Shown: piece after piece, positions 8,629 to 17,562 of the stretch
Layout of the letters: every line of letters starts with the position of its first letter
Numbering within the stretch: the stretch's first letter is position 1
Origin: an uncultured Clostridium sp.
GTDB lineage: Bacteria > Bacillota > Clostridia > Peptostreptococcales > Peptostreptococcaceae
Reading direction: 5' to 3'
Length of the DNA stretch: 64,000 nucleotides
NCBI GenBank assembly: GCA_945931665.1
Contig: CAMEPL010000002.1
Location: 1 to 64,000 of the forward strand
Program-made: the position numbers and the translations under genes
The notes under the pieces: generated by a model
The model's database searches: none
Seen by the model: only the letters and a program-made list of their open reading frames with translations
Told to the model about the DNA's origin: nothing

Positions 8629-9327
8629 CTAATCAAGAACTTTAATTAATTTAAAATCAAGATAATCACTTGATGCAAGTACATATTCTATTCCATTTCT
8701 AACACCTTTAAGTCCCATTCCGAATGAGTCTTTTCCATGTAAATGACCATAAATCACTTTTTTTACACTATATTTCTCGTATAACTTTGTAAACTCAGAT
8801 TCTTCTAGTTGATCATTTGTAGGTGGATAATGAGTTATAACAATTAAGTTATTGTATCCATTTTGTATTGCAGACTGTATCGACATCTCTAATCTCAATA
8901 CTTCTCTTTTATATATTTTCATGTCATTGCTGTCAAATTTTACTTGATTAGGACAAAGCCATCCCCTACTTCCACATATAGCATAATCCCCATATGTAAA
9001 GTATCCATTCTGTATAAAATTCATATCATCGCCTTCATATACAGCATTTATTTTTGAAAGAGATGACCACCAATAATCATGATTTCCTTTTATAAAAATC
9101 TTCTTCCCTGGAAGCGACTCGATTATATCTAAGTCAGCCTTAGCTTCATTTAGATTCATAGCCCATGAAGTATCTCCAAGTACTAATACTGTATCATCAT
9201 CTTCCACTGTTTCATTCCAGTTATTGACTATCTTTCTCTCATGATTGTCCCAATTATCACCGAATATATTCATAGGTTTAGGATTTTCCGTTGAAAAATG
9301 TAAGTCACCTATTGCATATAATCCCAT
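8629..9327 (-). CDS. Calcineurin-like metallophosphoesterase
   Basis: A 232-residue protein with all the expected dinuclear metal-binding motifs: GDLHF near the N-terminus, GDTSWA, GNHDYWW, THYPP and GHLHG. This is a complete metallophosphoesterase of the single-domain YkuE/ICC-like kind found widely in Firmicutes. The substrate (nucleotide, cyclic nucleotide or phosphoprotein) cannot be read from the sequence. I chose the ATG at 9327 with AGAGGAGA upstream rather than the ATG at 9351, which lacks a site and overlaps it. Confidence 0.85.
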   Translation of the reverse strand: MGLYAIGDLHFSTENPKPMNIFGDNWDNHERKIVNNWNETVEDDDTVLVLGDTSWAMNLNEAKADLDIIESLPGKKIFIKGNHDYWWSSLSKINAVYEGDDMNFIQNGYFTYGDYAICGSRGWLCPNQVKFDSNDMKIYKREVLRLEMSIQSAIQNGYNNLIVITHYPPTNDQLEESEFTKLYEKYSVKKVIYGHLHGKDSFGMGLKGVRNGIEYVLASSDYLDFKLIKVLD

Positions 9328-9423
9328 AAATTCATCTCCTCTCGCAAACATCTTATTTTACGATAACCTCATCACTATTAGTATTTTCCAAATATTATTA
9401 TTTTTTATACGTTATAATTTAAA

Positions 9424-9446
9424 AGCTGCCTCAAAATTTAAGACAG
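9424..9446 (-). terminator. Possible weak terminator after the alarmone synthetase gene
   Basis: An imperfect 7-bp GCTGTCT/AGGCAGC hairpin is followed by a short T run on the minus strand, just past the stop at 9454. Confidence 0.45.
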
Positions 9447-9453
9447 CGTAAAA

Positions 9454-10254
9454 TTATTTTTCTATTCTGTGTGTTTTAAAGTCCTCTAAAATATAATCTA
9501 TTTCCTCTTTAAGTGCAACTATTTCATCGATATCTCTTTCACTATCTATCTTATCAAGTCTCCTCTGATATTTAATAGCGCTACTAATTTCCCCTAAATT
9601 ATATAGTTCCTGTATTTTCTTCAGTACATCCTTTAAAGTTACAGATTTAGCTTGATACATAACCTGAGCCTTCATTATGTCTTCCCTGATTTCACTCATT
9701 TCTTCGTCCAATAAAAATGCCGCATCGGCTGCTTTTCTAAGTCTTAATGCCACATTTTCAGGTATGTAATGCTCATATTTATATTTTAAAGAATGTTCTA
9801 TAGTTGCCCAGAAGTTCATAGCAAGAGTTCTTATTTGTATTTCACAATGTATCTCCTTTGAACCTGCAATTGAATTTATAGGATATTTTATTATTAAATG
9901 ATAACTTCTATATCCACTTTCTTTAAAATTAGTTATATAATCTTTTTCATTTATAACAGTCATGTCTGTTCTATTTTTTATTAATTCAACAATTGTGTAT
10001 ATATCTTCAACAAACTGGCACATTATTCTTATACCAGCGATATCCTCTATTTCACCTTCTATATCATTAGTATCTAATCTATTAGCCTTAGATATTATAG
10101 AAGAAATCTTTTTAGTTCTCCCAGTAACAAATTCAATAGGAGAATATTCACCCTTAGTCAAAAATTCTTTTCTTATATTTTTAAATTTTACCTTAAGTTC
10201 TTCAACTGCATGTTGATAAGGAGCTAATATTTCATCCCACTTTTCGTAATTCAT
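9454..10254 (-). CDS. relQ: Small alarmone synthetase, RelQ/YjbM-like (p)ppGpp synthetase
   Basis: A 266-residue RelA/SpoT synthetase-domain protein without the HD hydrolase, TGS or ACT domains, which is the layout of small alarmone synthetases. Visible motifs are FVTGRTKKISSI, DIAGIRI, GYRSYHL and HCEIQIRT, followed by FWATIEHSLKYK. It transfers pyrophosphate from ATP to GDP, GTP or GMP to make stringent-response alarmones. The ATG at 10254 follows AAAGGTG; a GTG three codons earlier would overlap that site. RelQ is the better fit than RelP by its conserved C-terminal helix, but I am only moderately sure of the subtype. Confidence 0.85.
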   Translation of the reverse strand: MNYEKWDEILAPYQHAVEELKVKFKNIRKEFLTKGEYSPIEFVTGRTKKISSIISKANRLDTNDIEGEIEDIAGIRIMCQFVEDIYTIVELIKNRTDMTVINEKDYITNFKESGYRSYHLIIKYPINSIAGSKEIHCEIQIRTLAMNFWATIEHSLKYKYEHYIPENVALRLRKAADAAFLLDEEMSEIREDIMKAQVMYQAKSVTLKDVLKKIQELYNLGEISSAIKYQRRLDKIDSERDIDEIVALKEEIDYILEDFKTHRIEK

Positions 10255-10306
10255 ATTATTCACCTTTCGTCAAATAAATTAACAATCATCATTATTTTAC
10301 CATAAT

Positions 10307-11218
10307 TTATTTTATTTTTGTATAATAAAGCAAGTCAGAGTCTTGTAGTGTATAATCAATATCATCCAAATCGGCTAAATAACTTATACATGATACTAAT
10401 GAAGCTCTAAAAAAATAGTATTCTTTGTAATTATAGGTTAATTCATTTTCTTTTATTATTTTTCTCAATAAAGTTTCTATATTCATAGGCACTTTAAGAT
10501 TTTGTTTTATCTGATTTAAATATTTATATACTGCTTGTCTATGTTTTTCCATTAAAAGTATAGCCTCATTTTTATCTAAAACTTTTCTTCCATGACCTAA
10601 TACTAGAGAATTAAATTCTAAGTATTTAATTCTATCTAATGATTTTAAATATTCCTCTATATCTTGTAAAAATAAAAAATCATATTTACTTAGAACGTCC
10701 TCACTAACTAATAAATCTCCAACAAATAACACATTATCTTTTGTTAATATACCAACACTTGCTAGAGTATGTCCCTTTAAATTTATAATTTTAAAGTCTA
10801 CATTATTTTTATTTAAAGTTCCTTCATCTATTATCGTGTCAACATGTATTTTTTCTAAATCTCTATGAAAAAGCTTTGATGTCAAAAATTTATTATGTCT
10901 CCCACCTAAGATGAAATCTGAAAATAACTCTGGTCTTTCCATAAAAAGCTTAGCATTTTCTGAAGCCATAATCTCTACTTCAGGGTATGCGTGTTTAATT
11001 TGTGTGCAGGCACCAACATGGTCTTCATGTTCATGTGTATTTACTATATATTTTGGTATTATTTTTTCATTTTCAAACATTTTAATCATATTTTTAGGTC
11101 TTAAACCACTAAGACCCGGATCAATTAATAATGCTTCATTATTTTCAAATAAATACACTCCTGTATTTGTACCACCTTTTATAAAGTATGTATTTCCAAA
11201 TACCTTCTGTAATTTCAT
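10307..11218 (-). CDS. Metallo-beta-lactamase-fold hydrolase
   Basis: A 303-residue MBL-fold protein. The zinc motif HxHxDH is THEHEDHVG (H62, H64, D66, H67). Later ligands are the His in LKGHTLAS, the Asp in FVGDLL and the His in LVLGHGRKV. A helical C-terminal part (about residues 220-303) resembles the substrate-lid region of glyoxalase II-like or flavin-free MBL hydrolases. The reaction cannot be named from sequence. The ATG at 11218 has AAGGGGTG upstream. It is a separate transcription unit from the alarmone synthetase, or a loosely coupled one. Confidence 0.82.
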   Translation of the reverse strand: MKLQKVFGNTYFIKGGTNTGVYLFENNEALLIDPGLSGLRPKNMIKMFENEKIIPKYIVNTHEHEDHVGACTQIKHAYPEVEIMASENAKLFMERPELFSDFILGGRHNKFLTSKLFHRDLEKIHVDTIIDEGTLNKNNVDFKIINLKGHTLASVGILTKDNVLFVGDLLVSEDVLSKYDFLFLQDIEEYLKSLDRIKYLEFNSLVLGHGRKVLDKNEAILLMEKHRQAVYKYLNQIKQNLKVPMNIETLLRKIIKENELTYNYKEYYFFRASLVSCISYLADLDDIDYTLQDSDLLYYTKIK

Positions 11219-11389
11219 AAAAGTACACCCCTTGTATAAATTTAAATTTCATTAAACTCCTTATATATTATACCATGTATATTTTTCTTATTTATGAACT
11301 ATTTAGGGCTTATATTATATAATTCGCTTATTTAAGTACATATTTTATAAGTCTTTATTTATTTAATGATGACTGGATTTATCTTATTT

Positions 11390-12124
11390 TTAATACCATT
11401 TAGTAAGTAAAATTCTTTTTATTCTATTTATAACGTTTATATTTTTTTCTTTTGTTATCCTAATTTTAACTTTATATGCAAAGTCAGAATACAACATACT
11501 CTCTATAAAATACTCTACTATACCTCTATCTTTATATGGTATATTTATTAATTCATTTCCTAAAATTCTAGCATCTAAGTTCATTATTTTATCTTCAAAG
11601 TTAAGTCTCTCTTTTTTAGATAAATAATCCTTCTCTGGTTTAAATTTTTCACAGTATTTTATTGAGAAATTTAAAACTTCATCACTTATATCTACACCAT
11701 ATAATTTTTTCATGTCATTCTTATAATTCATATTTTGTTCTATTACTCTATTTAAGTTAGCATTATATTCGTCTTTTTTCCAATGCCCAAATAATCTACA
11801 GTTAAGCGGTCTAACTTCATATATTAAACATCTATTATTTTCATCTCTAAATGGACATGAATTTTTCTTCATTAATTCCATAAAATAATAATCAACTATT
11901 CTCTCGATAGATTCTTTTCTAAGCTCATCTTTGTCTGCTAAATATCTATATATGTTTAAAAACTCTATTAAATTAATACCAACCGACTCCATGCAGCAGT
12001 TTCCGCACCCACTGCAATCACCTTTTGGTAATGTAGCGTATATTTCATTTAATTTTTCAAAATAACCATTTTTCTCACAGAACGCAATACTTTCTAGTAT
12101 TTGTTGTCTTTTTATACTAGCCAT
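11390..12124 (-). CDS. YkgJ-type CxxCxxCC cluster-binding protein
   Basis: A 244-residue protein with the YkgJ/CxxCxxCC family pattern: C37, C40, C43 and C44 in CSGCGNCC, then C90, C99 and C109 (SCPF, NNRCLIYEVRP, LNCRLFGH). The family binds zinc or an iron-sulfur cluster; its role is largely unknown. The C-terminal half (about residues 130-244) is helical and shows no recognisable motif. The ATG at 12124 has a GAGGAGA site. It is divergent from the small gene at 12209. Confidence 0.8.
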   Translation of the reverse strand: MASIKRQQILESIAFCEKNGYFEKLNEIYATLPKGDCSGCGNCCMESVGINLIEFLNIYRYLADKDELRKESIERIVDYYFMELMKKNSCPFRDENNRCLIYEVRPLNCRLFGHWKKDEYNANLNRVIEQNMNYKNDMKKLYGVDISDEVLNFSIKYCEKFKPEKDYLSKKERLNFEDKIMNLDARILGNELINIPYKDRGIVEYFIESMLYSDFAYKVKIRITKEKNINVINRIKRILLTKWY

Positions 12125-12208
12125 AATTTTCTCCTCTTGTTATAATTATTTAGTTAATACAAAAACTTATTATAACATATTTTTGAATATAAATTAGGAG
12201 GTATATAT

Positions 12209-12460
12209 ATGAACAGATATACTAAAATTATTAATATGATGGAAAGTTATTTCACTAAGGATTTTGAAAAAACTAAAAAAGGATTTACTAAAGTAAGAGA
12301 AGTAAAAGAAGAAACAGTAAGAAAAGCCTTCTTAAAAGGAAACTGTGAAGTTTTAGTAATACTTGAAGATTCTGATAGAGAAATATTAATCGATGATTTC
12401 TCTCCTGATGAAGATATAAAAAAATACTTAGGAGCATCTTTTATAAACCCAAGAAGATAG
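12209..12460 (+). CDS. Small conserved-looking hypothetical protein (83 aa)
   Basis: I do not recognise this 83-residue basic/acidic mixed protein. It has no signal peptide or membrane segment. The start ATG at 12209 follows a very good AGGAGG site, and a strong terminator lies about 50 nt past the stop, so expression as a separate small gene is likely. Confidence 0.65.
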   Translation: MNRYTKIINMMESYFTKDFEKTKKGFTKVREVKEETVRKAFLKGNCEVLVILEDSDREILIDDFSPDEDIKKYLGASFINPRR

Positions 12461-12511
12461 TAATCTCTACATTACAAAATAATTACTTTATAATATAAAA
12501 TAAACACAAAC

Positions 12512-12558
12512 CAAAAGAGCTGACTTCAATAATTTTATCGTTGTCAGCTCTTTTGATT
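12512..12558. terminator. Bidirectional rho-independent terminator
   Basis: A perfect 13-bp stem (12512-12524 with 12543-12555) lies between two convergent genes. It has a TTTT-type end on the plus side and A-rich/T-rich flanks usable on both strands. Confidence 0.85.
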
Positions 12559-12598
12559 TTAATTTCATGAAAAACTATGTATTTATTTTTATCGCAGA

Positions 12599-14359
12599 TT
12601 AAAATACTGTGTCACACAATCCACAATATGCATCTACTGGACTTACCCCTGTAAATTCAGAACGTCCTAACATTTTTTCTACTAATAGTTTTAATGTATA
12701 GTCCTTACTGTCGTATGTATTTATATAAGTTTGAACTTGAGGAACATCAGCTAAATGGAATGGTGATAATACTGATACAAATATAGTTGGTATTTCATGT
12801 ACATAGAATGGCATATCTGGAGTTCCTTTTGCCATAGTCCACTCTATACGTTGATGAGTATTTGCACCTACATTAGCTACATTTATTATTAAGTCATATT
12901 TTCCTGTTAATTCTGCAATTGGACGTTTTTGTGAATAAACATCTAATAACTTCATAAGAATTTGTTCTTTTGGAAGTTTCATTATTTTTTCCATAGCAGA
13001 TTCATATATTTCAACTTCAAATCCTTCTTGTTCTAATAATTCTTTTATTTCTTCTATTGGAGTTTTCTTTCCTCCGCCCATTAATTCTGATATACCATTC
13101 GCTATTCCTTTAACATTTACAAGTAATACTCTTTTATGTTTTTCTGGGCTTATTGGAAATATATTTTCTTCATTTTTAACTAATGTTATAGATTTATCTG
13201 ATATTTCTTTTGCTATCTCTTTGTAGCTATCTAAACCTATTTTAGCCATAGCTTCTTCTTTTGGTTGAAGAATTTCTGTTTTTGGTTTATTGTGAAGTCC
13301 TAAAGCAGCTTTTGTTCCTAATATTCTAGTTAAAGCTTCCTCTAATCTTTCATCAGTTATTATTCCCTTTCTATACCCTTCTATCATCCATTCAAAATCT
13401 TCTTCTGGATCATTGAAGAATAAGAACATATCACTACCTGCTGCTATTGCAGTCGGTAACATTTCACTACGTTTCATTGATGAAGTCATAGCAACCATAT
13501 GAGATGCGTCAGTTACAACTAAACCATTGAATCCCATTTTTCCTCTTAATAAATCTGTTAATATATATTTATTTAATGTTGCTGGCATTAATAATTCTTT
13601 TTTAGTTGCATTTGGATTAAAGTAACGTACATACTCTGGTAAGGCTATATGTCCTGCCATTATTGATGGAATACCTGCATCTATTAATCCGCCATATACT
13701 TTTCCGAATGTTTCATCCCATTCTTCTGGTGAAAGTGTATTTGGTGCAAAAGATAAGTGTTGGTCTCTTTCATCTATACCATCCCCAGGGAAATGTTTAG
13801 CCGCTGGTGCAACTCCATTTTCCATCATACCTCTCATAAATTCTAATGATAATTCTAAAGTTTTGTCAGCATCTTTTGAAAATCCTCTATTTGTTGTTAT
13901 AGGATTTCTCCAGTTTATCATTAAGTCTACTACTGGCGCAAAACTCCAGTTACATCCAATTGCTGCAGATTCAATTGCAGAAATTTTACCTAATTCATAA
14001 GCATACTCTTTGTTATCTGCTGCACCTACTTTTATTCCAGCAGCTATATAAGTTCCATCTAAACAAGCTCCATTTCCGCCACCTTCTGTATTTGCAGCTA
14101 TTAATAGAGGTATTTTACTATTTTCTTGAAGTATTTTATTTTGGTCATATACTTGATCAGACATTGCAGGGTTATAACGAACTCCCCCAATATTATAATT
14201 ATCTAATACACTTTTTAAATAATCTTCTTCACGACTAGACCCCATGTTAACAAATAATTGTCCTATTTTTTCTTCTATTGTCATATTTGCGATAGTGTCT
14301 TTTACCCATTTTATACCTTGTTCATCAAGGTTATATGGTTTTTCTTTTAAATTTACCAT
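12599..14359 (-). CDS. Glycoside hydrolase family 3 protein (beta-glucosidase / beta-N-acetylhexosaminidase type)
   Basis: A 586-residue cytosolic GH3 enzyme with no signal peptide. The N-terminal (beta/alpha)8 domain carries KHFPGDGIDERDQH, equivalent to the NagZ KHFPGHG...DSH loop, with the first His replaced by Asp and the second retained. The nucleophile Asp is in GLVVTDASHM. A C-terminal alpha/beta sandwich follows from about residue 380. It probably releases a sugar from a disaccharide imported by the adjacent symporter. The ATG at 14359 has AAGGAT upstream; the ATG six codons earlier has no site. It lies about 97 nt after the transporter on the same strand. Confidence 0.88.
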   Translation of the reverse strand: MVNLKEKPYNLDEQGIKWVKDTIANMTIEEKIGQLFVNMGSSREEDYLKSVLDNYNIGGVRYNPAMSDQVYDQNKILQENSKIPLLIAANTEGGGNGACLDGTYIAAGIKVGAADNKEYAYELGKISAIESAAIGCNWSFAPVVDLMINWRNPITTNRGFSKDADKTLELSLEFMRGMMENGVAPAAKHFPGDGIDERDQHLSFAPNTLSPEEWDETFGKVYGGLIDAGIPSIMAGHIALPEYVRYFNPNATKKELLMPATLNKYILTDLLRGKMGFNGLVVTDASHMVAMTSSMKRSEMLPTAIAAGSDMFLFFNDPEEDFEWMIEGYRKGIITDERLEEALTRILGTKAALGLHNKPKTEILQPKEEAMAKIGLDSYKEIAKEISDKSITLVKNEENIFPISPEKHKRVLLVNVKGIANGISELMGGGKKTPIEEIKELLEQEGFEVEIYESAMEKIMKLPKEQILMKLLDVYSQKRPIAELTGKYDLIINVANVGANTHQRIEWTMAKGTPDMPFYVHEIPTIFVSVLSPFHLADVPQVQTYINTYDSKDYTLKLLVEKMLGRSEFTGVSPVDAYCGLCDTVF

Positions 14360-14455
14360 TATGTTTCCATCCTTCATTTATTTCTATATTTCTATTTTAT
14401 ATTCATTCTATTTCACTCTCGCCCAAAAACATGTTGAACGAGTTTATTTTAAAAT

Positions 14456-15898
14456 TTATTGCGCATTTTCACGACGAGATTTTAACTCTGCTGTTACCTC
14501 ATCTACTACTTTTTTACTTAATGGGAATGTAAATAACATTACTAATAAAACTCCTAAGTATATAAGTCCTGGTATTAATATATTCACATCATATACTCTA
14601 TTTATTACTTCTGCTGTTTGAACAGTTGCTGCTGATTGATATCCAATTAAAGCTAATACAAATCCACCAAGTCCTGTTGCTAATGCTTGTCCAACTTTTC
14701 TAAAGAATGAATAGATTGCATATACTGTAGCATCATCTCTTTTTCCATTTTTCATTTCTTGATAATCACACACATCTGTTAAATATGCCCAAGAATACAT
14801 ACTATATATTCCGAATCCTATACCATTTACAAACATTAATGCATAATATGTTGTTATATTTGTAACTCTCATAAAGTAAAGAGCAATTAATGTTATAGTT
14901 GCTAATGCTAAACCAACACACCCAACTTCTTTTTTACCGTATTTTTGTGCTAATTTAGAAGCAAATATTGAACTCCCTGCCATAGCAGCTGTATTTACAA
15001 GTGTCGCAAGCATCATTGCTTTTGCGTTTCTAAAATAGTCAATAAATAAGTAACTACGTAATGCTGTTGTCATTGTTGAAGCTACTAATACTAATGTAGT
15101 TGAAAGTATTAAAGAAACTAATGCTTTATTTTTAACTAAACTTTTCATTAATCCAAAGAAACTTTGTTTTGGTACATTTTCTTGTTTTTGTGATACATCA
15201 ACTTTTACACGTTCAGTACTTAAACTGTAGCAAAGTAAGTGACATATTAATCCAAGTACTGAAAATACTATACCTACTATTGTAAATCTTTCCGCTACAA
15301 CTACTTGATTACCAAGTTTATCAGTTGCATATAAGAACATTGGTGCTATCATATTTATTGCTAATCCTGCACATAAAGCCCCCATAGTACGGAACGTAGA
15401 TAAAGATGCTCTATCTTTTGCTTCTGGACTTATTACTGAAGCCATTGATCCATAAGGTATATTTATTCCTGTATAACAAAAACTTCCCCAAACTATATAA
15501 GTAACTGCTATATAAGCTATTTTTGCTGTCATACTCCAATCTTTAATAAAATGCATCCATATAAGTGCATTAGATATTGCTATCGGAAAACTCATTCTTA
15601 AAATCCAAGGACGATACTTTCCTGCTTTAGTTGGTTTTGCTGTATCAACGATTCTACCCATACCTACATCTGTAAAAGCATCTATGAATTTAGATAACAT
15701 GAATATAGTCCCTACTACACCACCATTTATTCCTAAAACCTTTGTACAAAATACTAATAAGAAACTACTTACAAATAAGAATGAAAAGTCATTTCCGAAA
15801 TCTCCAAATAAGTAGGCAACTTTATCTCTTAGACCAAATGGCCTCTGTTGCACTTCTTCATATTGATTAATTTTTTCCGCCGTATTGTTAGCTATCAT
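14456..15898 (-). CDS. GPH-family sugar:cation symporter (MelB-like MFS)
   Basis: A 480-residue polytopic membrane protein of the glycoside-pentoside-hexuronide family. About 12 membrane helices can be seen, with the family start RPFGLRDKVAYLFGDFGNDF and the GRIVDTAKPTKAGKYRPW loop between helices 2 and 3. It brings a glycoside into the cell by cation symport. It is the first gene of a leftward pair with the GH3 hydrolase and is divergent from an AraC-type regulator. The ATG at 15898 follows AAGGAGA. The sugar is unknown. Confidence 0.9.
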   Translation of the reverse strand: MIANNTAEKINQYEEVQQRPFGLRDKVAYLFGDFGNDFSFLFVSSFLLVFCTKVLGINGGVVGTIFMLSKFIDAFTDVGMGRIVDTAKPTKAGKYRPWILRMSFPIAISNALIWMHFIKDWSMTAKIAYIAVTYIVWGSFCYTGINIPYGSMASVISPEAKDRASLSTFRTMGALCAGLAINMIAPMFLYATDKLGNQVVVAERFTIVGIVFSVLGLICHLLCYSLSTERVKVDVSQKQENVPKQSFFGLMKSLVKNKALVSLILSTTLVLVASTMTTALRSYLFIDYFRNAKAMMLATLVNTAAMAGSSIFASKLAQKYGKKEVGCVGLALATITLIALYFMRVTNITTYYALMFVNGIGFGIYSMYSWAYLTDVCDYQEMKNGKRDDATVYAIYSFFRKVGQALATGLGGFVLALIGYQSAATVQTAEVINRVYDVNILIPGLIYLGVLLVMLFTFPLSKKVVDEVTAELKSRRENAQ

Positions 15899-15977
15899 TT
15901 AATACTCTCCTTTTTTAATATATTTTTTATTATTATATAATTGCTATTTTGTGTTATATAATTAACACTTTACATTG

Positions 15978-16022
15978 AAACGTTTTCTTGATTTTATTTC
16001 TTTATCAAATAAACGTTTTCTT
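15978..16022. promoter_or_regulatory. Two AAACGTTTTCTT direct repeats, candidate AraC-regulator or CcpA (cre-like) sites
   Basis: Identical 12-mers lie at 15978-15989 and 16011-16022, exactly 33 bp apart (about three helical turns). Each has a palindromic AAACGTTT core. They lie upstream of a probable -10 (TATAAT near 15935) for the symporter gene. The position fits an AraC-type activator site; the core also resembles a cre site. Confidence 0.5.
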
Positions 16023-16126
16023 TTTGTCATTTAATGTAATTTAAGCCATAAATAATTAATTTTGTTTCGATAAAGTACTTTATATTCACCACTTGTTAAA
16101 AATTATACAGGAATATGTTGGATGTA

Positions 16127-16135
16127 TGTTATAAT
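16127..16135 (+). promoter_or_regulatory. Extended -10 promoter element (TGTTATAAT) of the AraC-type gene
   Basis: A perfect TGnTATAAT lies 73 nt before the start codon. No good -35 is visible, which is acceptable for an extended -10 promoter. The rest of 15899-16207 is AT-rich and holds the paired repeats described separately. Confidence 0.5.
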
Positions 16136-16207
16136 AATTTAAAGGTTAATTTGTCTATTTTTTAGGTATATTCTTATAAAATATCGACATTAAATAAGGA
16201 GAGACAC

Positions 16208-17437
16208 ATGCTAAAAACAACTTTTAATTATAATGAGTTCTATAATCTAATGACATCTATATTAAATAGCTCATTAAATTTACCTACTATGAAACTTAAT
16301 GAGACCGATAAATTTATCAATCATCCATATTCTAAATTTAGAAAAATTATTTGGCCAGATTACAATATTTTTAATAACCAAGATATTAATAATTTATATA
16401 GAACTGATAATGGTTACTTAAAAGTAATAAAAAGTTCTATGAAGTTTGTATCAATAGTTTTAACAATGCCTAAAGAAATCTCTGATGATATATTACTTTT
16501 AGGGCCATTTTTAGAAATGCCACCAACTGATAGCTTTATTGAAACCTTAATGAAAGAAAATAATTTAGATGAAAGCATTCGCAATACTATTTTCACTTAT
16601 TATAAATCTCTACCAATAGTTAATTCTATTAATGTTATATCAACCTTAAACGCAATCTTAAGTTCATTTTTAATAGGTTATAATAACTCCCATATATGCC
16701 ATGTTAACTTTGATGAGAAAAAACTCAAAAAAATAGATTATATAAATAGAGATGACTCAGAGTTTAATAATGAATATTATAAAAAATATAGGGAGTACCT
16801 GTCTAATATATCAAATTGTGTTAGTATAGGAAAATTCGATGAAGCTAAAGAATATCTAAAATTATATATACAATTGACAGGATTTTTTAAAGAACACTCT
16901 ATTGATCAAATTAAACATAATTTATATACACTAAATTCAAGATTAGAATCTTCATTATTGAAAACATCTATTCCTGGAAGCCATGTATATCTACTATATA
17001 AAAAAATTGAGGTACAGATAAAAAATGAAGATAATCTATCTACTCTAGAGAAACTTCCTTATAAAATCCTCAAAAAATACTGTCTTCTGAGTACTAATTA
17101 TAATCTAAAAAGTTACTCTCTTACAGTGCGTAATGCAATAGAATACATAAATTTAAACTTAAACATGGAATTGTCTTTATCTAGTGTGTCAGAAATATTA
17201 GATAAAAATCCATCCTTTTTATCTAACCAATTTAAAAAGGAAACAGGAAAAACAATTACAAAATATATACAAGAAACCCGTATTGAAAAAGCAATAAATT
17301 TATTAACTACTACAGAACTAAGTATTCAAGAAATATCTGAAACAGTTGGTATACATGATTTAAGCTGGTTTTCAAAATTATTTAAAAATATCGTAGGAGT
17401 TTCACCTAGCCAATATAGAGCTACTGAATTTAGTTAA
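16208..17437 (+). CDS. AraC/XylS-family transcriptional regulator
   Basis: A 409-residue regulator. The last 100 residues form the double helix-turn-helix domain: AIEYINLNLNMELSLSSVSE, FLSNQFKKETGKTITKY, then IQEISETVGI and the family end motif FKNIVGVSPSQYR. The first 300 residues are an unassigned sensor region with no two-component receiver motif. It is divergent from the symporter/GH3 pair and is the obvious candidate to control it in response to the imported sugar. The ATG at 16208 follows AAGGAGAG. Confidence 0.88.
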   Translation: MLKTTFNYNEFYNLMTSILNSSLNLPTMKLNETDKFINHPYSKFRKIIWPDYNIFNNQDINNLYRTDNGYLKVIKSSMKFVSIVLTMPKEISDDILLLGPFLEMPPTDSFIETLMKENNLDESIRNTIFTYYKSLPIVNSINVISTLNAILSSFLIGYNNSHICHVNFDEKKLKKIDYINRDDSEFNNEYYKKYREYLSNISNCVSIGKFDEAKEYLKLYIQLTGFFKEHSIDQIKHNLYTLNSRLESSLLKTSIPGSHVYLLYKKIEVQIKNEDNLSTLEKLPYKILKKYCLLSTNYNLKSYSLTVRNAIEYINLNLNMELSLSSVSEILDKNPSFLSNQFKKETGKTITKYIQETRIEKAINLLTTTELSIQEISETVGIHDLSWFSKLFKNIVGVSPSQYRATEFS

Positions 17438-17460
17438 TATAATATAAGATAAGATAAACA

Positions 17461-17486
17461 AGCCATCTGCAATCAGATGGCTCTTT
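17461..17486 (+). terminator. Rho-independent terminator of the AraC-type gene
   Basis: A perfect 9-bp AGCCATCTG/CAGATGGCT stem with a 4-nt loop is followed by CTTTT, 24 nt after the stop codon. Confidence 0.85.
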
Positions 17487-17512
17487 TGAAATAAATATAA
17501 TTTTTATAATAA

Positions 17513-17548
17513 AAGAAGGATGTATAATCACTATTATACATCCTTCTT
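17513..17548 (-). terminator. Terminator of the SH3/CHAP-like gene
   Basis: A perfect 16-bp stem (17513-17528 with 17533-17548) lies 14 nt past the stop of the minus-strand gene. Confidence 0.85.
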
Positions 17549-17562
17549 ATATTTATACTTTA

